From: Siderastrea radians
Taxonomy: Eukaryota > Cnidaria > Anthozoa > Scleractinia > Rhizangiidae
Length of the DNA stretch: 64,000 bases
NCBI GenBank assembly: GCA_964017195.1
Contig: OZ024892.1
Span: 9,718,866-9,782,865, forward strand
Direction of reading: 5' to 3'
Under the pieces are notes generated by a model. The model was not told the DNA's origin. It saw only the letters and a program-made list of their open reading frames with translations, and did not search any database. Numbering within the stretch: the stretch's first letter is position 1; every line of letters starts with the position of its first letter. The translations under genes were made by a program, and so were the position numbers. Below, in pieces: positions 45,877 through 56,837 of the stretch.

Positions 45877-47552
45877 ATGGATATCTCTGCTATTATTATA
45901 GCATCAGATAACCTGCTAGAGGACTTGGGCCTATCCAAAGTTGGTGATAGACTGAGTTTAAGAGGATTCTGTACAAAGGAAGTGGAGAGAGTACATGAAA
46001 AGGAGGCAGAACATACAAGAGAACAAAAAAGGTCGTATTTAGAGGCCTTTTTCTTGCGTAAGAAGGTGAAGAAACCACCACTGCAAAGTAGTAGCCCTAG
46101 TGACATCTCAGAGAAATCCAAATCCAAAAAGATCCAAATTGGATGGAAGCATTTTAGTGAAAAGGAACACAAGTTTGTCCTTGTTCCTTTGGCAAAGGGA
46201 GGAGGAAGCAGAATGATAGACATGCCTCTTTCCTCAAACAGATGGGATGTAATGAAAGCTGCTAAGGAATTGTTTTTCCCAGATGGAGAGTCTCTATATG
46301 GGAACATGGAGGATATGGAGTTTGACCTTGCCAACTTCAAGGATGAGGCAATCCATTCCTCCATCAGAACACAAAAGGGGAAAGTGCCCTTCACTTTGCA
46401 GAGCTACATTCACACTCACAAAGCAAAAACTGTTCGTATTTATATACGATCCAAAGTAATGGAGATGACAACAGATGCTACGGAAAATGGTTGTGATGAC
46501 AACAGTAGTTCTTTGATTGGCTGTACAGAAGAAAAAAGATCTATTTTGACAGAACAAAACCAAGCCTATGAAGAGTCGTTGAAAATTGATAGGGCCAAGA
46601 AACAGACCAGGGAGGATGCCCGCAAAGAGAAGTTAAAATAACGAGGTACAGAAAGAGGAAGTAAGGAAAGCCAGACTGGCCAGAGTGCCACCAGAGCCTT
46701 CTGACACTGTTAATGCTGTGGCAGTTAGAGTGCGGCATCAAATAGCAGGGCTGCAGACAAGATTCTTTCTTCGTCCCTGTCACATGTCTTCGGTGTATGA
46801 CTGGGCTGGCTCACTTGCCACTGAACCTGAAGACTTCAAACTGTGTGATCCATCTGGGGTTGTACAGCACCCTAGCAGTGTACTGGCCGATCCAGTGACT
46901 CTGAACATGGTTCCTTCTGATGATGGAACACCTTGCTTGTCACTTTCAGATGATGAGGTAGAGTTTAAAGGGTTTGGAAAACCACATGACAGCACCTCCG
47001 ACACTGTGCCAGACCTTGCTTGTCACGAGCTTGATGAAAATCCTCATGAACCACAGGATATACCTGATACAGACACCACGGGGTAAGTTCCTTTACGGTA
47101 GGCACTGCAGACAAAAAATTTCACTTATTTCAACATCAGCTCATTTTCCTGTGCAAAGTGAGGAGTGGAAAGGTTTCAGCTATTCAATTTTGCATAATCT
47201 CCGGAAACTCTGTCTGACTCCAAATCATCTCTTTGACAAAATATGTTGGACAAAATGTAGGAAATGTTAAAGGCTGATTTTGGAGCTATTTGTGGTCAGT
47301 GTGGTAATTAAATGTGGGAGTGGAAACAGAATGAAGTTTTTTATTGGTTTGGTTTGTTATATTTGTCCACGTGTATCATTCTGTTTGGGTAAGGGCCCAT
47401 CTATAAAGCATATTAATTTTGTAACATGCCAAAATTTATCCCTCAGGTCCATGTGGGGATCTGAAGTCTACCCAGATGAATCAGAAATGTGCTTTGAAGT
47501 CTATCCCCTTTCTCACCATCCACCAACGCAGTTGTTGTTGGAGGGTGACGAG

Positions 47553-48893
47553 GTAACTGTCAATATAAGCTACAAATAGCTTATAGAAAATATTTTATTC
47601 TCAGAATTATTCCAAACTGAATGTGTTTAAGACACACGGTCCAATAAATAAACATAATCGCGCGGTTCGAAAACAAAAACGAAAATAGCGGTAACTAAAT
47701 AGCACTGAAACGAAATAAATCGAAATAAATGCAAAATAAACAAATACAAAACAACTTAGGTACCTCATACAGTTGTAAATCTATATGAAGGAAAAACTAT
47801 CTCCAAAATAGGGAAACATAAACAACCCAAGTGGAAAATGTTTACCCACGCACATGGTGAAAACCGCCCAAAGAGAATCATGGGAATACAAAATGCAGGC
47901 CTGCAATACGCGCAAACTAGATCCTACAGTCAAGGTCTAAACAAGAAACCTGGTGGCCTTTCCAGTCCACAATATAATCTACTTACATCTGGAGTCAGTC
48001 AATGCATTTACGTCACTAAGTCAGTGCATATAACTCAGTCAGTGAGTCAGTCAGTCAGCCAGTCAGTTAGTAGGTAAGTCAATCAGTCCGTCGGTCAGAA
48101 GGTAAGTGGTAGGTGAGTACATAAGTAGCTAGCTAGGTACATAGGGTCGTCAGGTACATAGGGAGACAGGCAGGTAGATACTTTAGCGCAAGTTATGACT
48201 ATGCAGGGCTAAGCAAGGCCTTATTAACCTACAAGCAAGTTCTCGGGGGGGGGGGGGGTCGAGGGGTGGGGAGGGAAAAGCCCTCCCGGGCACCTGCCGA
48301 GAGTTTCCTCACAGGCTAAGGTCTTATAGTATTCAAAAAAGAAAAGTTTGGGGAACCGGGAATTTTACAGAGACAATTAAGCATCTATCTGGAAATAAGG
48401 TCCTGTGTTGTTAAGTATTTGAAACTTTTTAAAATTGTTGTTGCTCAATTATCTCTGAAAAGTGCATGGCACCCCCAGTTTTCTTTTTGGATGCCAATAC
48501 ACCTTTTGCTGGGATCTTTTCCCACATAGTCATCAAGCGCGCAAAAGTACCTTTGTATTTGGAGGCACCTTAAGGGTAATTTCACCTCAGTTATTGTTGA
48601 TGAAGCAATGAGAAGCTATGCTACCCTCCAAGGTGATTCTTGCCACAAGGATCTTGTGGCATTAGCTTTTAAACTTTAAGACATGTTATGATTTCTTTGC
48701 AACCAAAAGGCATACACTGGTTTTTATAGTTTCTTCGCACAGCTGGGTCTAAGATTATAAAAATTTAGACAAATTGATTACATGAATAGTCACTCATTTT
48801 TGCCTTCTTTATTTATTTATTTATTTATTTATTCATTTTAATTAATTAATCAAATAATATATTAATTAATTTATTTATTTACTTTTCAAATAG
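47553..48893 (+). other. Intron 4 of the HECT gene, with simple repeats
   Basis: GTAACT to CAAATAG. Holds a CAGT-type microsatellite (48000-48100), GGTACATAGG-type repeats (48137-48175), a run of 13 or more Gs at 48246, and TTTATTTA repeats before the acceptor. Confidence 0.65.
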
Positions 48894-49967
48894 ACCCATA
48901 CAGAGAGGATTGAAAGACTCAGGGATGAATTACAGGATACGCGAAAAATCCATCTTTCAAGAGAGGGGATATTGGAGAGTATTGTACAATTATACGAAAC
49001 ATCGCCTGAAGTTGTTTCCTCGATGGTAACGTTCACTCTTAAAGGCGAGCAAGGACTTGACATGGATGGCTTAAAAAGGGAGGTGTATTCTACGTTCTGG
49101 GAAAGAGCGTTTGAGAAGTTCTTTGAGGGAAAGAGCACCTTCGTCCCAAGAATTGGCCCCGACATCCAAGATAACCACTACCAAGCCATAGGAAGAGTTG
49201 TCAGTCACTGTTACTTATTGACTGGCATATTCCCGACTGCCATAAGTAAAGTGTTCGCAACTGCCTTGCTGGTTGGGAAGAATGCCCTGTCTGCAGACGA
49301 CTATATCTCTGGTTTCTTGGAGCACGTATTCCAGTACGATCGTATGCGTTTGGAAAGTGCACTTGCGAAATCATCATTGATAGATGTCTTTCCAAACGAG
49401 ACGGCTGAATTCCTCTGTGAGTTCCTTTCAGAATATGGAGTAGTGCAGAACCCAACACCAGCCTCACTTAAGCAGATTTTGGCGAACGTTGCCAAAACTG
49501 AACTGATAGCCAAGCCGTCCGTTGCAATAAATGAAATTAGGACTGGGATGTTAGCATGAAGCTGTAAGGAGCTGTGGGGAGATTTTCGTAAAGAAGATGT
49601 AGATGAACTCTACGACAGAATGAAGCTCACCACTTCAAAGTTACTCGGGATGATTCAGGTGGATGAAATGGTGCTTACTAAGCCACAATCGCAGGTTCTC
49701 CAGTTTCTTAAGCAATACATCAGAAGTCTGTCGCCCAAGGAGTTGCAGTTGTTCCTCCGATACGTAACGGGGAGCTGTTTGCCAGTGGTGAAGAATGTCA
49801 AGGTCGTATTTCACACACATGCTGGAACCGTCCCCATGGTTTTTATTCACACCTGCTCTGCGATCATTGACCTTCCCGATGGCGGATACACTGGTTATAC
49901 TGATTTCAGAGTGCAAATGGCAAACACACTGCTTTCCCCAGAATCATGGCGGTTCACTTCACTTTAA
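48894..49967 (+). pseudogene. HECT-domain exon of the same gene
   Basis: Opens with a short helix (ERIERLRDELQDTRK). The HECT N-lobe follows (VTFTLKGEQGLDMDGLKREV, then GRVVSHCYLLTGIFP). The C-lobe carries the expected catalytic cysteine in IHTCSAIIDLP near 49852. The in-frame TGA at 49557 separates the lobes (..TGMLA stop SCKELWGDF..), so translation would end before the catalytic Cys. Reading resumes cleanly to TAA at 49965-49967. HECT domains transfer ubiquitin through a Cys thioester. Confidence 0.8.
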
Positions 49968-51243
49968 GGAGCTGACAGTCATTCTTTTGTAAACACTGCT
50001 CTTTGCGGCGTATAAGTAAACTGTTCTCTTATTATGTCCGATTTCTGTTATGTTTCTGTTATAATGGCGAATTTTTCTATTACTGTGGGTGACAAGCAGT
50101 GAACATTTACCAAACCATGGCGTACCTTTCCTCAGGTTGTAGCTGAAACAGAGGGAAAGTGTTATTTTTTTAATTTGTACCACCCGCGTAAGTAATAAGA
50201 GATAGAAAAAAGTGACGGAAAAGTATATTTCACTGTTAAGAGAAAACGTGGGAAAGTTCTGGCAAGGTTTGTATGAAATTAAGAAGGTTGTCACGGTTAG
50301 TCACTGCACAGCTTATGAAGAACGCCATTTACTAGTCTGTGTATAGTAATAGGGCAATTGGAGTAGAGTACAGTAATCTAAAGCAGAAACGAAACCAAAA
50401 GGCTCCTAGAAATGAACCATTCAAAGGGAGACTACAAAACCCATGGCGTTTGTTTCAAGTTGATTGAACTGTTCCATTACGGCTGCATTAACTAACAGTA
50501 TTAGCTTTTACATAAGAGTAATGATATTTTCGGGCAATTCGCACACCGGTAAATTACATCATTGCTTGACATGATGCTTCGTGTTTCAACTTAGGAAGCA
50601 ATCTCGTCAAGTGCAAATGACAGTCGAGAAACGTATGTTGTTGCTGCCCTTGTTCTTGTCGTTCCTATTTTCCTATTAATCGTCTTTTCCTGAACTAACA
50701 CCAAGCGGTGCAAGTCTGTTGAGAGGATCTTAGCCATGGCTCAAGTTTTAACCGCTTTGTTCTGGGGACTTTTGCGTGAAAGTATCTTGAAATTTCAGCT
50801 AGTTTCAGCTAGTTTCTTATAGGGCTTAATGTTATCTCCGTTTAGCCTTTAGTAAACAAATAAATTTGTAAAACATTCAAATCTGTGTAACTAGAGCTAG
50901 AAGTTTGAGTTAAAATTTGTTCCGTTAAACATTTGTTCCGTTAAAATTTGTTCCGTTAAATTATGCTCCTTGTTGTTCTTGTTGTCGTTCTTCGTTTCCT
51001 AAACAACAGCTTCTGTAACAATGTCTCTAAGGAGCTTATTCATATAGTGGGTTATTTGAACATTTTTTCAACGGCTCTCACAAGCAAACTTGTGTGCTAT
51101 CAGTTGGAGAGAAAAGAACTTTAAAATCGAAAGAAGTTTCCTTATGGCTTTGTTACCTCCGGTAATGTTTGGTAAAACGAATAAAAGTTTACAAACTTGT
51201 ATGAATGAAATTTTGTTTTAATTTATTGTTTTTGGGGGGAGGG
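49968..51243. other. Non-coding interior of the large transposon
   Basis: Region between the two convergent genes. Contains three copies of TTTGTTCCGTTAAA (50919-50960) and an AATAAAAG polyadenylation-like site at 51180. No gene. Confidence 0.5.
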
Positions 51244-51520
51244 GGCGGTGGTGTAGTGGTTAGCGCGTTGGACTTCAGGATCTGAAGGTCAGGGGCTCGA
51301 GACCGAGACCCGGCCATCGTGTTGTCTTCTCAGATAACAACCTTTACTCCACACTGGGTACCGGCGACATACTGCCGGGGGTAACCCCGCGATGGACTAG
51401 CATCCCATCCAGGGGTGAGAAGCAATACCCTCAGTTACTTCATGCTACAGAGACTGGGTTAAGCTCTGGCTGTGTGGGCTTCCTTGGCTCGTGTGCGACG
51501 TTACCAAATGTACTGCGGTA
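51244..51520 (+). mobile_element. tRNA-derived SINE with conserved central domain
   Basis: A-box TGGTGTAGTGGTTAGCGCG near 51249 and B-box GGCTCGAGACC at 51294-51304. The body contains GCGATGGACTAGCATCCCAT and CAGGGGTGAGAAGCAATACC, a core I associate with marine invertebrate SINEs. Inserted inside the large transposon. Confidence 0.75.
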
Positions 51521-53304
51521 TTTTGGCCTAAGCAGGACTTACCAAAAACCTAGCAGATATTGTATATCGCTCGTAATCCGTAACTTACAGTTTCAGTGTG
51601 CAAGAATTTGCCTAAAGCTAGGCTGCGTAGCCTGTTTCAGGCCTTTAATTTAGATAGACAAGGAGGAAAGAAGGCGCGAAGTAACATTACTGCAAATGCA
51701 GATCACTGGAAAGGGCGTACCTGGAACAGGCTATAGCCTGCGTAGCTGGCAGGATTGTAAAGCAACTGACTGGATATGGAAAAAAGCGAAGGGTGTCGTT
51801 TTGGGAGCATTTCACTTGATCTATCAGTCCTTGTTACACTCTTCCGGATTTATGGCAATCGGGACTGATTTTTCCTTCCTCTTCCTTTTGCAGATTTTAG
51901 ACTGTTTACACCTGTTCGAGGGAATTCCAGACAATTTCAGCTTCTGTTCGTTCGTTGACAAGATTGCGTCCTCAGATCCTTACTAAAAGCAAACACCAGT
52001 GAATCCAGAACACTTTCTTTATGAACAAATCCGAAATGCCCTTGAAACAGCTTAAGTGAAAACAAGTTTTGAGTATACAAATTCATTTCATATACCAAAG
52101 AAATCGGCTGTTGCTTCCATATAGTTCGGCCACATTACACAAATTGAACTAGCTGAGATAATTGCGCATGGCTTATTTTCTGGAGGGACGTTTTTGTTGG
52201 CGTTGCTGTGGTTATTACTGAAGGTACCCATGGCCCGAATATGTGTAGAGACGGTGTAATAATGTCACAAAACTGGGAACGAGGTCGCTGTTGAAAACAA
52301 CAACTAAATAACGGGAGTCGTTCAAAGAAGCAGTAATAGTAATCTCAAAATACAAAGGCACTCAACTCATTGTTGTCAGGAAAAATTTTCCTCAGCCGGA
52401 CTAAGGACGAAAAGAAACTTAACGAAGGGAAACAAAAAAGAACAATGGACACGAAAGAACTGCTATTCATAATTTATTATTTTTATTTTTTTTATTTAAA
52501 TCAATATTTATACAGGAAAATCATTATTTATAACATGAAAACTGTTGTCCTTGTTTGTTTCAGACAACAGACCAAATGGAAAACAGTCATTTCAGTTTAC
52601 GTAGGATAATACAAATTTAAATTTCACAATCTTCTACAGTACACCGTGCGACCTTGAGGAAGTTGTCGTTAATGTAAGTAGTCCTCTATCGCACAATCAG
52701 TACAAAGGGTGCCCTTACCTTAGTCTACAATTTCAACCTTTGCTTTGCATTCAGTTTGAGGTTCATTATTACGAAAAACTATGCAAAAGGAAACAAAAAC
52801 AGTGTCTCAATGGGGTCAAAGGTCAGCTGACAACTGCCTAATTTGGTAATTTTAACTCTGAACATCTAAACAAAGGGTTAATGGAAAGCGTCAATTGTCG
52901 TAAAAATCGTCATAGTCCGAAGAAAAAAGGGTTGCACTGGACGTGTTTAATAGTGAAAGACATGAAAATTCATTTAACAGTCATCACTGAAATGCTACTT
53001 TTTTTCCCAACAACTGTATTAAGTCAACACCACAAAAGGCTACTGAAACTCGGGATGTTCTGGGCAAGTCAATTCCGAGCAAAAAATTTGCTTCCCGCTT
53101 TGCTTTGCGCTTTGAATTTTGCCTATTTACAAAAAAAAAATTAACTGCTTGGGTCCGGCTATCCACTTAATGTGGTACTTTAATTAATACTTTAAGGTGT
53201 TTAATTGATTACTTACTAAACCAATTACTCTCCTCAGTCTCGGTGAATAATTGCTACATACAGAGATAGCAGTGCAGTATTTCTTCTACTATTTGGGTCT
53301 GCGG
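51521..53304. other. Non-coding interior of the large transposon, right part
   Basis: Contains GCCTGCGTAGCTGGCAGG at 51726, related to the 40-bp insert at 41169, and AT-rich low-complexity DNA near 52475. ORFs are 60-96 codons and unrecognised. Confidence 0.5.
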
Positions 53305-54582
53305 TTAGAATAGGTCTTCAATGCTCTCGAGCAAGATTGAATACAACACGACCGCTTCTTCAGCGGTCTTGGCCATATTCAGGTTTTGCTCTTGCATTAT
53401 AATCGATACTAACTGAGTAAACTCATCAACGCAACCACTCTCTGGAGACCTGTGGCAACAACTTTCCTCTGCAACATCGACATCTTCAAGGTCTACAGGT
53501 TCCTTGAGGTCTTCTCCTCCAGTAACCTCTGGTGCAAAGTAAAGCATGTCAGGTCGTCCACTTGGCGACTCAGCATTGGTCGAGGGCCTTATCTTATGCA
53601 AATTCCAGAGCACAGCTACTTTGTGTAGCTCATCGCGAATCACAGGCGTGAAACAAAATTTAAGACATTCAGTTTGCACCACATCATCATCACGGTAAAG
53701 TCCGCAGTCCCTCATGTCTTTGAAGAAGCGGATCCACCAGTCTGCGCATCCCCTCCTAAGTATACCCCACCAAGCTTCAATACGTTGGTTTGAGACTGAT
53801 TTGCCATACAGGAAACTTTTATCTCCCGCCATCGTGTCATTCCCATCGCGCCTAAAGAAGCGCTGTAGAGCTGCGACACAGACATTCTCTGTTCCACAAT
53901 CCGCTCGTATCATCCTGGGAGTTCCTCCGATTTGCCTCACACAATCAACAAAGTACTGAGCTATGATAGAGGGATCGTTGTTAGAAGGGCCAACTTCTAA
54001 CCACATAATACGTCGGCTGTAGCCATCAATGGCGCCGTGTACACAAAAGCCGAATGGTTTTAACTTGTCATACCCGTCAATATGCCAGAGGTGATTTGGA
54101 CCTTTTGTTCTGTACTGCCTTCTCCGGAGTCTGTGTCTTGATCTTGCAGCTACACCATCGGGATCTAGTATTTTTAATAATTCTCTCACTGTCTCCTTGT
54201 CAACAACAAGCCCGTAGTTAACAACAAGCCTTTGGGTCATGTGCCTGTATCCGATAGTACTGCCACTGCCACGTAATTCCTCTTCAACTGCCCGACAAAC
54301 CTGTCGAGGATCACTGCGATTACCTCTCCTTCTAAGACCACGAGATCTCAATATTCGCTTTAGCTGACGGATACTTAAAGTAATACTATGTAACAATGCC
54401 AAAAAGAGCAAGATTTCGTCGTAACCAAGTCCAATACTGAAGTAACGTTCGATTAGCTCGTCACGCTCCACATTACCGTCGCTCAAGGCAGGAAAGTAGG
54501 GAGGAAGAACCCCGACACATTCCGTTATTATCGCCATAAAAACCAATACTATACCAAACCGTGAAAGCCTTGTTGCCGCCAT
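53305..54582 (-). CDS. IS3-like DDE integrase/transposase
   Basis: 425 aa, one exon, intact. Residues 44-83 look like a helix-turn-helix (YFSIGLGYDEILLFLALLH, LSIRQLKRILRS). 110-140 resembles the GYR..R segment before the catalytic core of IS3-type integrases. Residues 165-330 are an rve-type DDE core: Asp169 in WHIDGYDKL, Asp228 in IRADCGTEN, Glu269 in NQRIEAWW. WWGILRRGCADWWIRFF follows. The C-terminus is acidic. The first 25 residues are hydrophobic and could mimic a signal peptide; Met16 is an alternative start. I expect it to cut and join the element's ends. Family naming (eukaryotic IS3-like) is from memory of motif pattern. Confidence 0.85.
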   Translation of the reverse strand: MAATRLSRFGIVLVFMAIITECVGVLPPYFPALSDGNVERDELIERYFSIGLGYDEILLFLALLHSITLSIRQLKRILRSRGLRRRGNRSDPRQVCRAVEEELRGSGSTIGYRHMTQRLVVNYGLVVDKETVRELLKILDPDGVAARSRHRLRRRQYRTKGPNHLWHIDGYDKLKPFGFCVHGAIDGYSRRIMWLEVGPSNNDPSIIAQYFVDCVRQIGGTPRMIRADCGTENVCVAALQRFFRRDGNDTMAGDKSFLYGKSVSNQRIEAWWGILRRGCADWWIRFFKDMRDCGLYRDDDVVQTECLKFCFTPVIRDELHKVAVLWNLHKIRPSTNAESPSGRPDMLYFAPEVTGGEDLKEPVDLEDVDVAEESCCHRSPESGCVDEFTQLVSIIMQEQNLNMAKTAEEAVVLYSILLESIEDLF

Positions 54583-54629
54583 TTTGATATTATTGCATTC
54601 GCCCGTGAAATTGTCAGCGGCTTAACTTA

Positions 54630-54906
54630 GGAAAAAAGTCGGGAAAAAAGTCGAGAAAAAAGTCGGGAAAAAAGTCGGGAAAAAAGTCGAGAAAAAAGTC
54701 GGGAAAAAAGTCGGGAAAAAAGTCGAGAAAAAAGTCGAGAAAAAAGTCGAGAAAAAAGTCGAGAAAAAAGTCGAGAAAAAAGTCGGGAAAAAAGTCGGGA
54801 AAAAAGTCGGGAAAAAAGTCGAGAAAAAAGTCGAGAAAAAAGTCGAGAAAAAAGTCGGGAAAAAAGTCGAGAAAATAAAAATCGGGCGCAAATTTTCCAT
54901 GGCCCT
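54630..54906. repeat. Right terminal inverted repeat with 12-bp array
   Basis: About 21 copies of GTCG(G/A)GAAAAAA, then AGAAAATAAAAATCGGGCGC and the end GGCCCT. Mirror image of 43578-43838; the single-copy parts differ by about one base. Confidence 0.9.
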
Positions 54907-55157
54907 GTTTGATCGTAGTCAGGAGCGCGAGGAGGGCAAATAAACCTTTGTTTGATTATCGCAGCCAGGAACGCGAACGCGGAACTAAACCTTTGTTTTA
55001 AGTCAGGAGCGCTTGATCGCGTGTCTCGTGTGATCACTTGATATAATGATTGCCAGGCTGGGAGTGTTTGAAGGATTTCGTTTCAGTTAAATAAAGTAGA
55101 GACCATTGAAAGTACGAAATGATTATCACCAATGTTTGCTGAATTCATTTTCTACAC
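54907..55157. repeat. Copy of the 26.3-27.1 kb repeat region
   Basis: GTTTGATCGTAGTCAGGAGC, CCTTTGTTT and GGAGCGCTTGATCGCG match 26870-26990. AAATAAAGTAGAGACCATTG matches 27065. It carries only one or two 78-bp units. Confidence 0.75.
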
Positions 55158-55375
55158 GGGCAAAAAACAAAACTATGGAAACAAAACTTAGGGCCAAAAC
55201 TATGAAACGAATTCTCAAAAGACGACAGATTACATAAAACACTTAATGGTTTCAAAGCACGCCGGCATACGTAAGAGGGATACAAACTATGGAAACAAAA
55301 CTTGGGTCCAAAACTATGAAATAAACTCTCCAAAGACGACAGATTATGTAAAACACTTAATGATTTCAAAGCACG
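55158..55375. repeat. Two tandem copies of about 107 bp
   Basis: Both copies contain AACTATGGAAACAAAACTT, CCAAAACTATGAAA and AAACACTTAATG(G/A)TTTCAAA. An 82-codon minus-strand frame through both is probably incidental. Confidence 0.8.
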
Positions 55376-56160
55376 CATGCGGGGGGATATCACTGCATTA
55401 TTAGACTAAAACATTAATTTTGTGTAAGCTAATACATATTGATCTGTTTGGCGTTTTTAGCTTAGTGAAAATTTAGGCCGCAGAAAATTATTTTAGGAAA
55501 CAGAATCCTATCCGCCGAATTTCCGAGCTGCTGATGGCTCTCCGAAAATGCTAACCGACCTTGTTTCTTGTTTTGCGGTCTAAACGGCATATTTGTCCTT
55601 CCAAAAACAATAGGAACTAATAAGTCCTCTTGTTACGGAAGCCCGACGTGATGTTTCGCCAAAGAAATCTCTCGTGTCACTTCAGTTAATCACTGATACA
55701 GGTATCTCAAGTGATTTAGGCCTTCCAAACAGATATTCCCCGAAATGAGCCGTTGGGTGCCCCTGAAACATACAGCCTGTAATGTAGTAAGCTCGCTGTA
55801 GCGTAAATTGGAAACATTGCAGGTGATACATACAGTTATTCGATGGTTTAACATATAATACACGCGGATATTTTGCGAGTTGCATAGTATTTTGCGAGCA
55901 ATGAGCAAAATGTCTGCGCCTATTATATGTTAACCATCGAATAAGGCATTTACTATTCCACTTAGAAAAATCACGTCAAAATTTGTTTTTTTCAGTCCTT
56001 CGGCCACAAAACCTGTGAAACCTGGATTTTGCAGTGCAATACACAATTTTACTGTGTAATACCGTGGCATATTTTGCGCCTTCTCTTGACCTTATATGGT
56101 AAAATGGCGCAAGAGTGGAATAATAAAATTAGAAAAATGATTCGTCTGCCTAGACGAAAC
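55366..56160. repeat. Dispersed repeat, copy B, interrupted
   Basis: Second copy of 3474-3985 in the same orientation, split by an insertion between about 55836 and 56129. Confidence 0.75.
55836..56129. mobile_element. About 0.29-kb insertion with internal hairpin
   Basis: Absent from copy A (GATACAGTGAGAAAAATG). The left 110 bp is a hairpin, TTATTCGATGGTTTAACAT against ATGTTAACCATCGAATAA. A second inverted pair, TTTACTATTCCACTT and AAGAGTGGAATAATAAA, spans the rest. Exact ends and target duplication are not clear. Confidence 0.6.
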
Positions 56161-56564
56161 TTGCCAATAGTAAAAATCCTAGCTATGTTTAGCAGTCCTT
56201 CAAATTAAAACAAACGAACCAACAAGCTCAGAAATGGGCTACAAACCCAAACAAACAGCTACAAACCCAGTTAACGTACAGTATTAATGCCGGATAAGAC
56301 AATTAAATATTTAGTACTCTACCTTCGCTGAAAGGAAAAATTAGGAAAAATAAAAATGTTTTGACATGAAGGTAAACATTTTTGTAATCAAGTAATAGCC
56401 TAAATGTTGCTTAAAACTGCTTAAAACTATTGTAGCGCCCCCTAAGAAATAAGTTTTCCCTGTCAGACCAGAATACTACCAGGGTGACAACGCTACTAAA
56501 GCTAACAGAATAACGTTAAATTAAGTGTATAATCTAAACAAAGCACTTCTCTTACTTTGAATGC
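56161..56564. other. 3' flank of copy 8
   Basis: Unit sequence (TTTTGACATGAAGGTAAACA at 56359, AATACTACCAGGGTGACAAC at 56472), more diverged than in other units. Confidence 0.5.
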
Positions 56565-56837
56565 TCAGCACAGTCGTTCGTCGTTTTCTTGGGGCTCCGC
56601 TCGTCTTCCATTCCTTTGATTCACCTGATTCACAGCCGGCCTGTTTCCTCGTGTAGCGCGCCTCCTCTCATCTGTTTTACGATCCGCTCTCTGCCGTCCT
56701 CTCATCTCAGGACCCTGAAGTGGAAAGGCTCTCCTCTCGCAGAGTGCTATTACAGCCAAGCACATCTTGATCACATTGAACAGTAGTACAAGGACCACCA
56801 AGAAAAGAAAAGCTACGTTGATCAGCTCCGCCGTCAT
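56565..56837 (-). CDS. Small single-pass membrane protein, array copy 8
   Basis: 90 codons. MTAELINVAFLFLVVLVLLF has one extra codon in the membrane segment, and Asn replaces the usual Cys20. Tail variants: NQRNGRRAEPQENDERLC. The region upstream of the Met reads MLK, unlike other copies, again supporting the inner start. It is separated from the main array by the large transposon and is the most diverged intact copy, yet the frame is fully kept. Confidence 0.6.
   Translation of the reverse strand: MTAELINVAFLFLVVLVLLFNVIKMCLAVIALCERRAFPLQGPEMRGRQRADRKTDERRRATRGNRPAVNQVNQRNGRRAEPQENDERLC

Larger units (their letters stand above)
43884..49967 (+). pseudogene. SAM/UBX-like/HECT E3 ubiquitin-ligase gene, five exons, disabled
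   Basis: Exons: 43884-43934 (MAESTSPSG..), 44973-45038, 45877-47082, 47447-47552 and 48894-49967. All junctions are GT-AG and in phase. Exon 2 and early exon 3 make a SAM-like domain (FLRQRDIGEETIARF, then NLLEDLGLSKVGDRLSLRGF). Exon 3 adds a conserved unnamed domain (WKHFSEKEHKFVLVPL), a Lys/Glu-rich coiled-coil stretch and a UBX-like beta-grasp segment (VYDWAGSL). Exon 5 is the HECT domain. Breaks: one extra T near 46638 shifts the frame in the Lys-rich stretch (LK|NEVQKEEV), and a TGA lies in frame at 49557-49559. Similar multi-copy genes in fish and cnidarians are often labelled G2E3-like. Sequencing error could explain the indel, less easily the TGA. Confidence 0.75.
43578..54906. mobile_element. 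11.3-kb two-gene DNA transposon (IS3-like integrase plus SAM/UBX-like/HECT gene)
   Basis: Inverted ends start AGGGCCATGGAAAATTT(A/G)CGC and lead into mirrored 12-bp repeat arrays. GTT flanks each end (43575-43577 and 54907-54909), too short to be proof of a TSD. The left-end gene starts about 45 bp inside the left array and reads right; the transposase gene starts about 48 bp inside the right array and reads left. The sides match different repeated sequence (small-gene unit left, 78-bp repeat family right). The transposase is intact. The HECT gene is broken, so this copy may be inactive for that function. Confidence 0.75.

Noticed and set aside
45877..46641. Stand-alone 254-aa gene starting at the ATG at 45877
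   Set aside because: A splice acceptor (TTTCACCAG) directly precedes it, and exon 2 completes the SAM domain in phase, so it is internal exon sequence.
51244..51315. Possible functional tRNA gene
   Set aside because: Same reason: Pol III boxes are followed directly by a SINE core domain.
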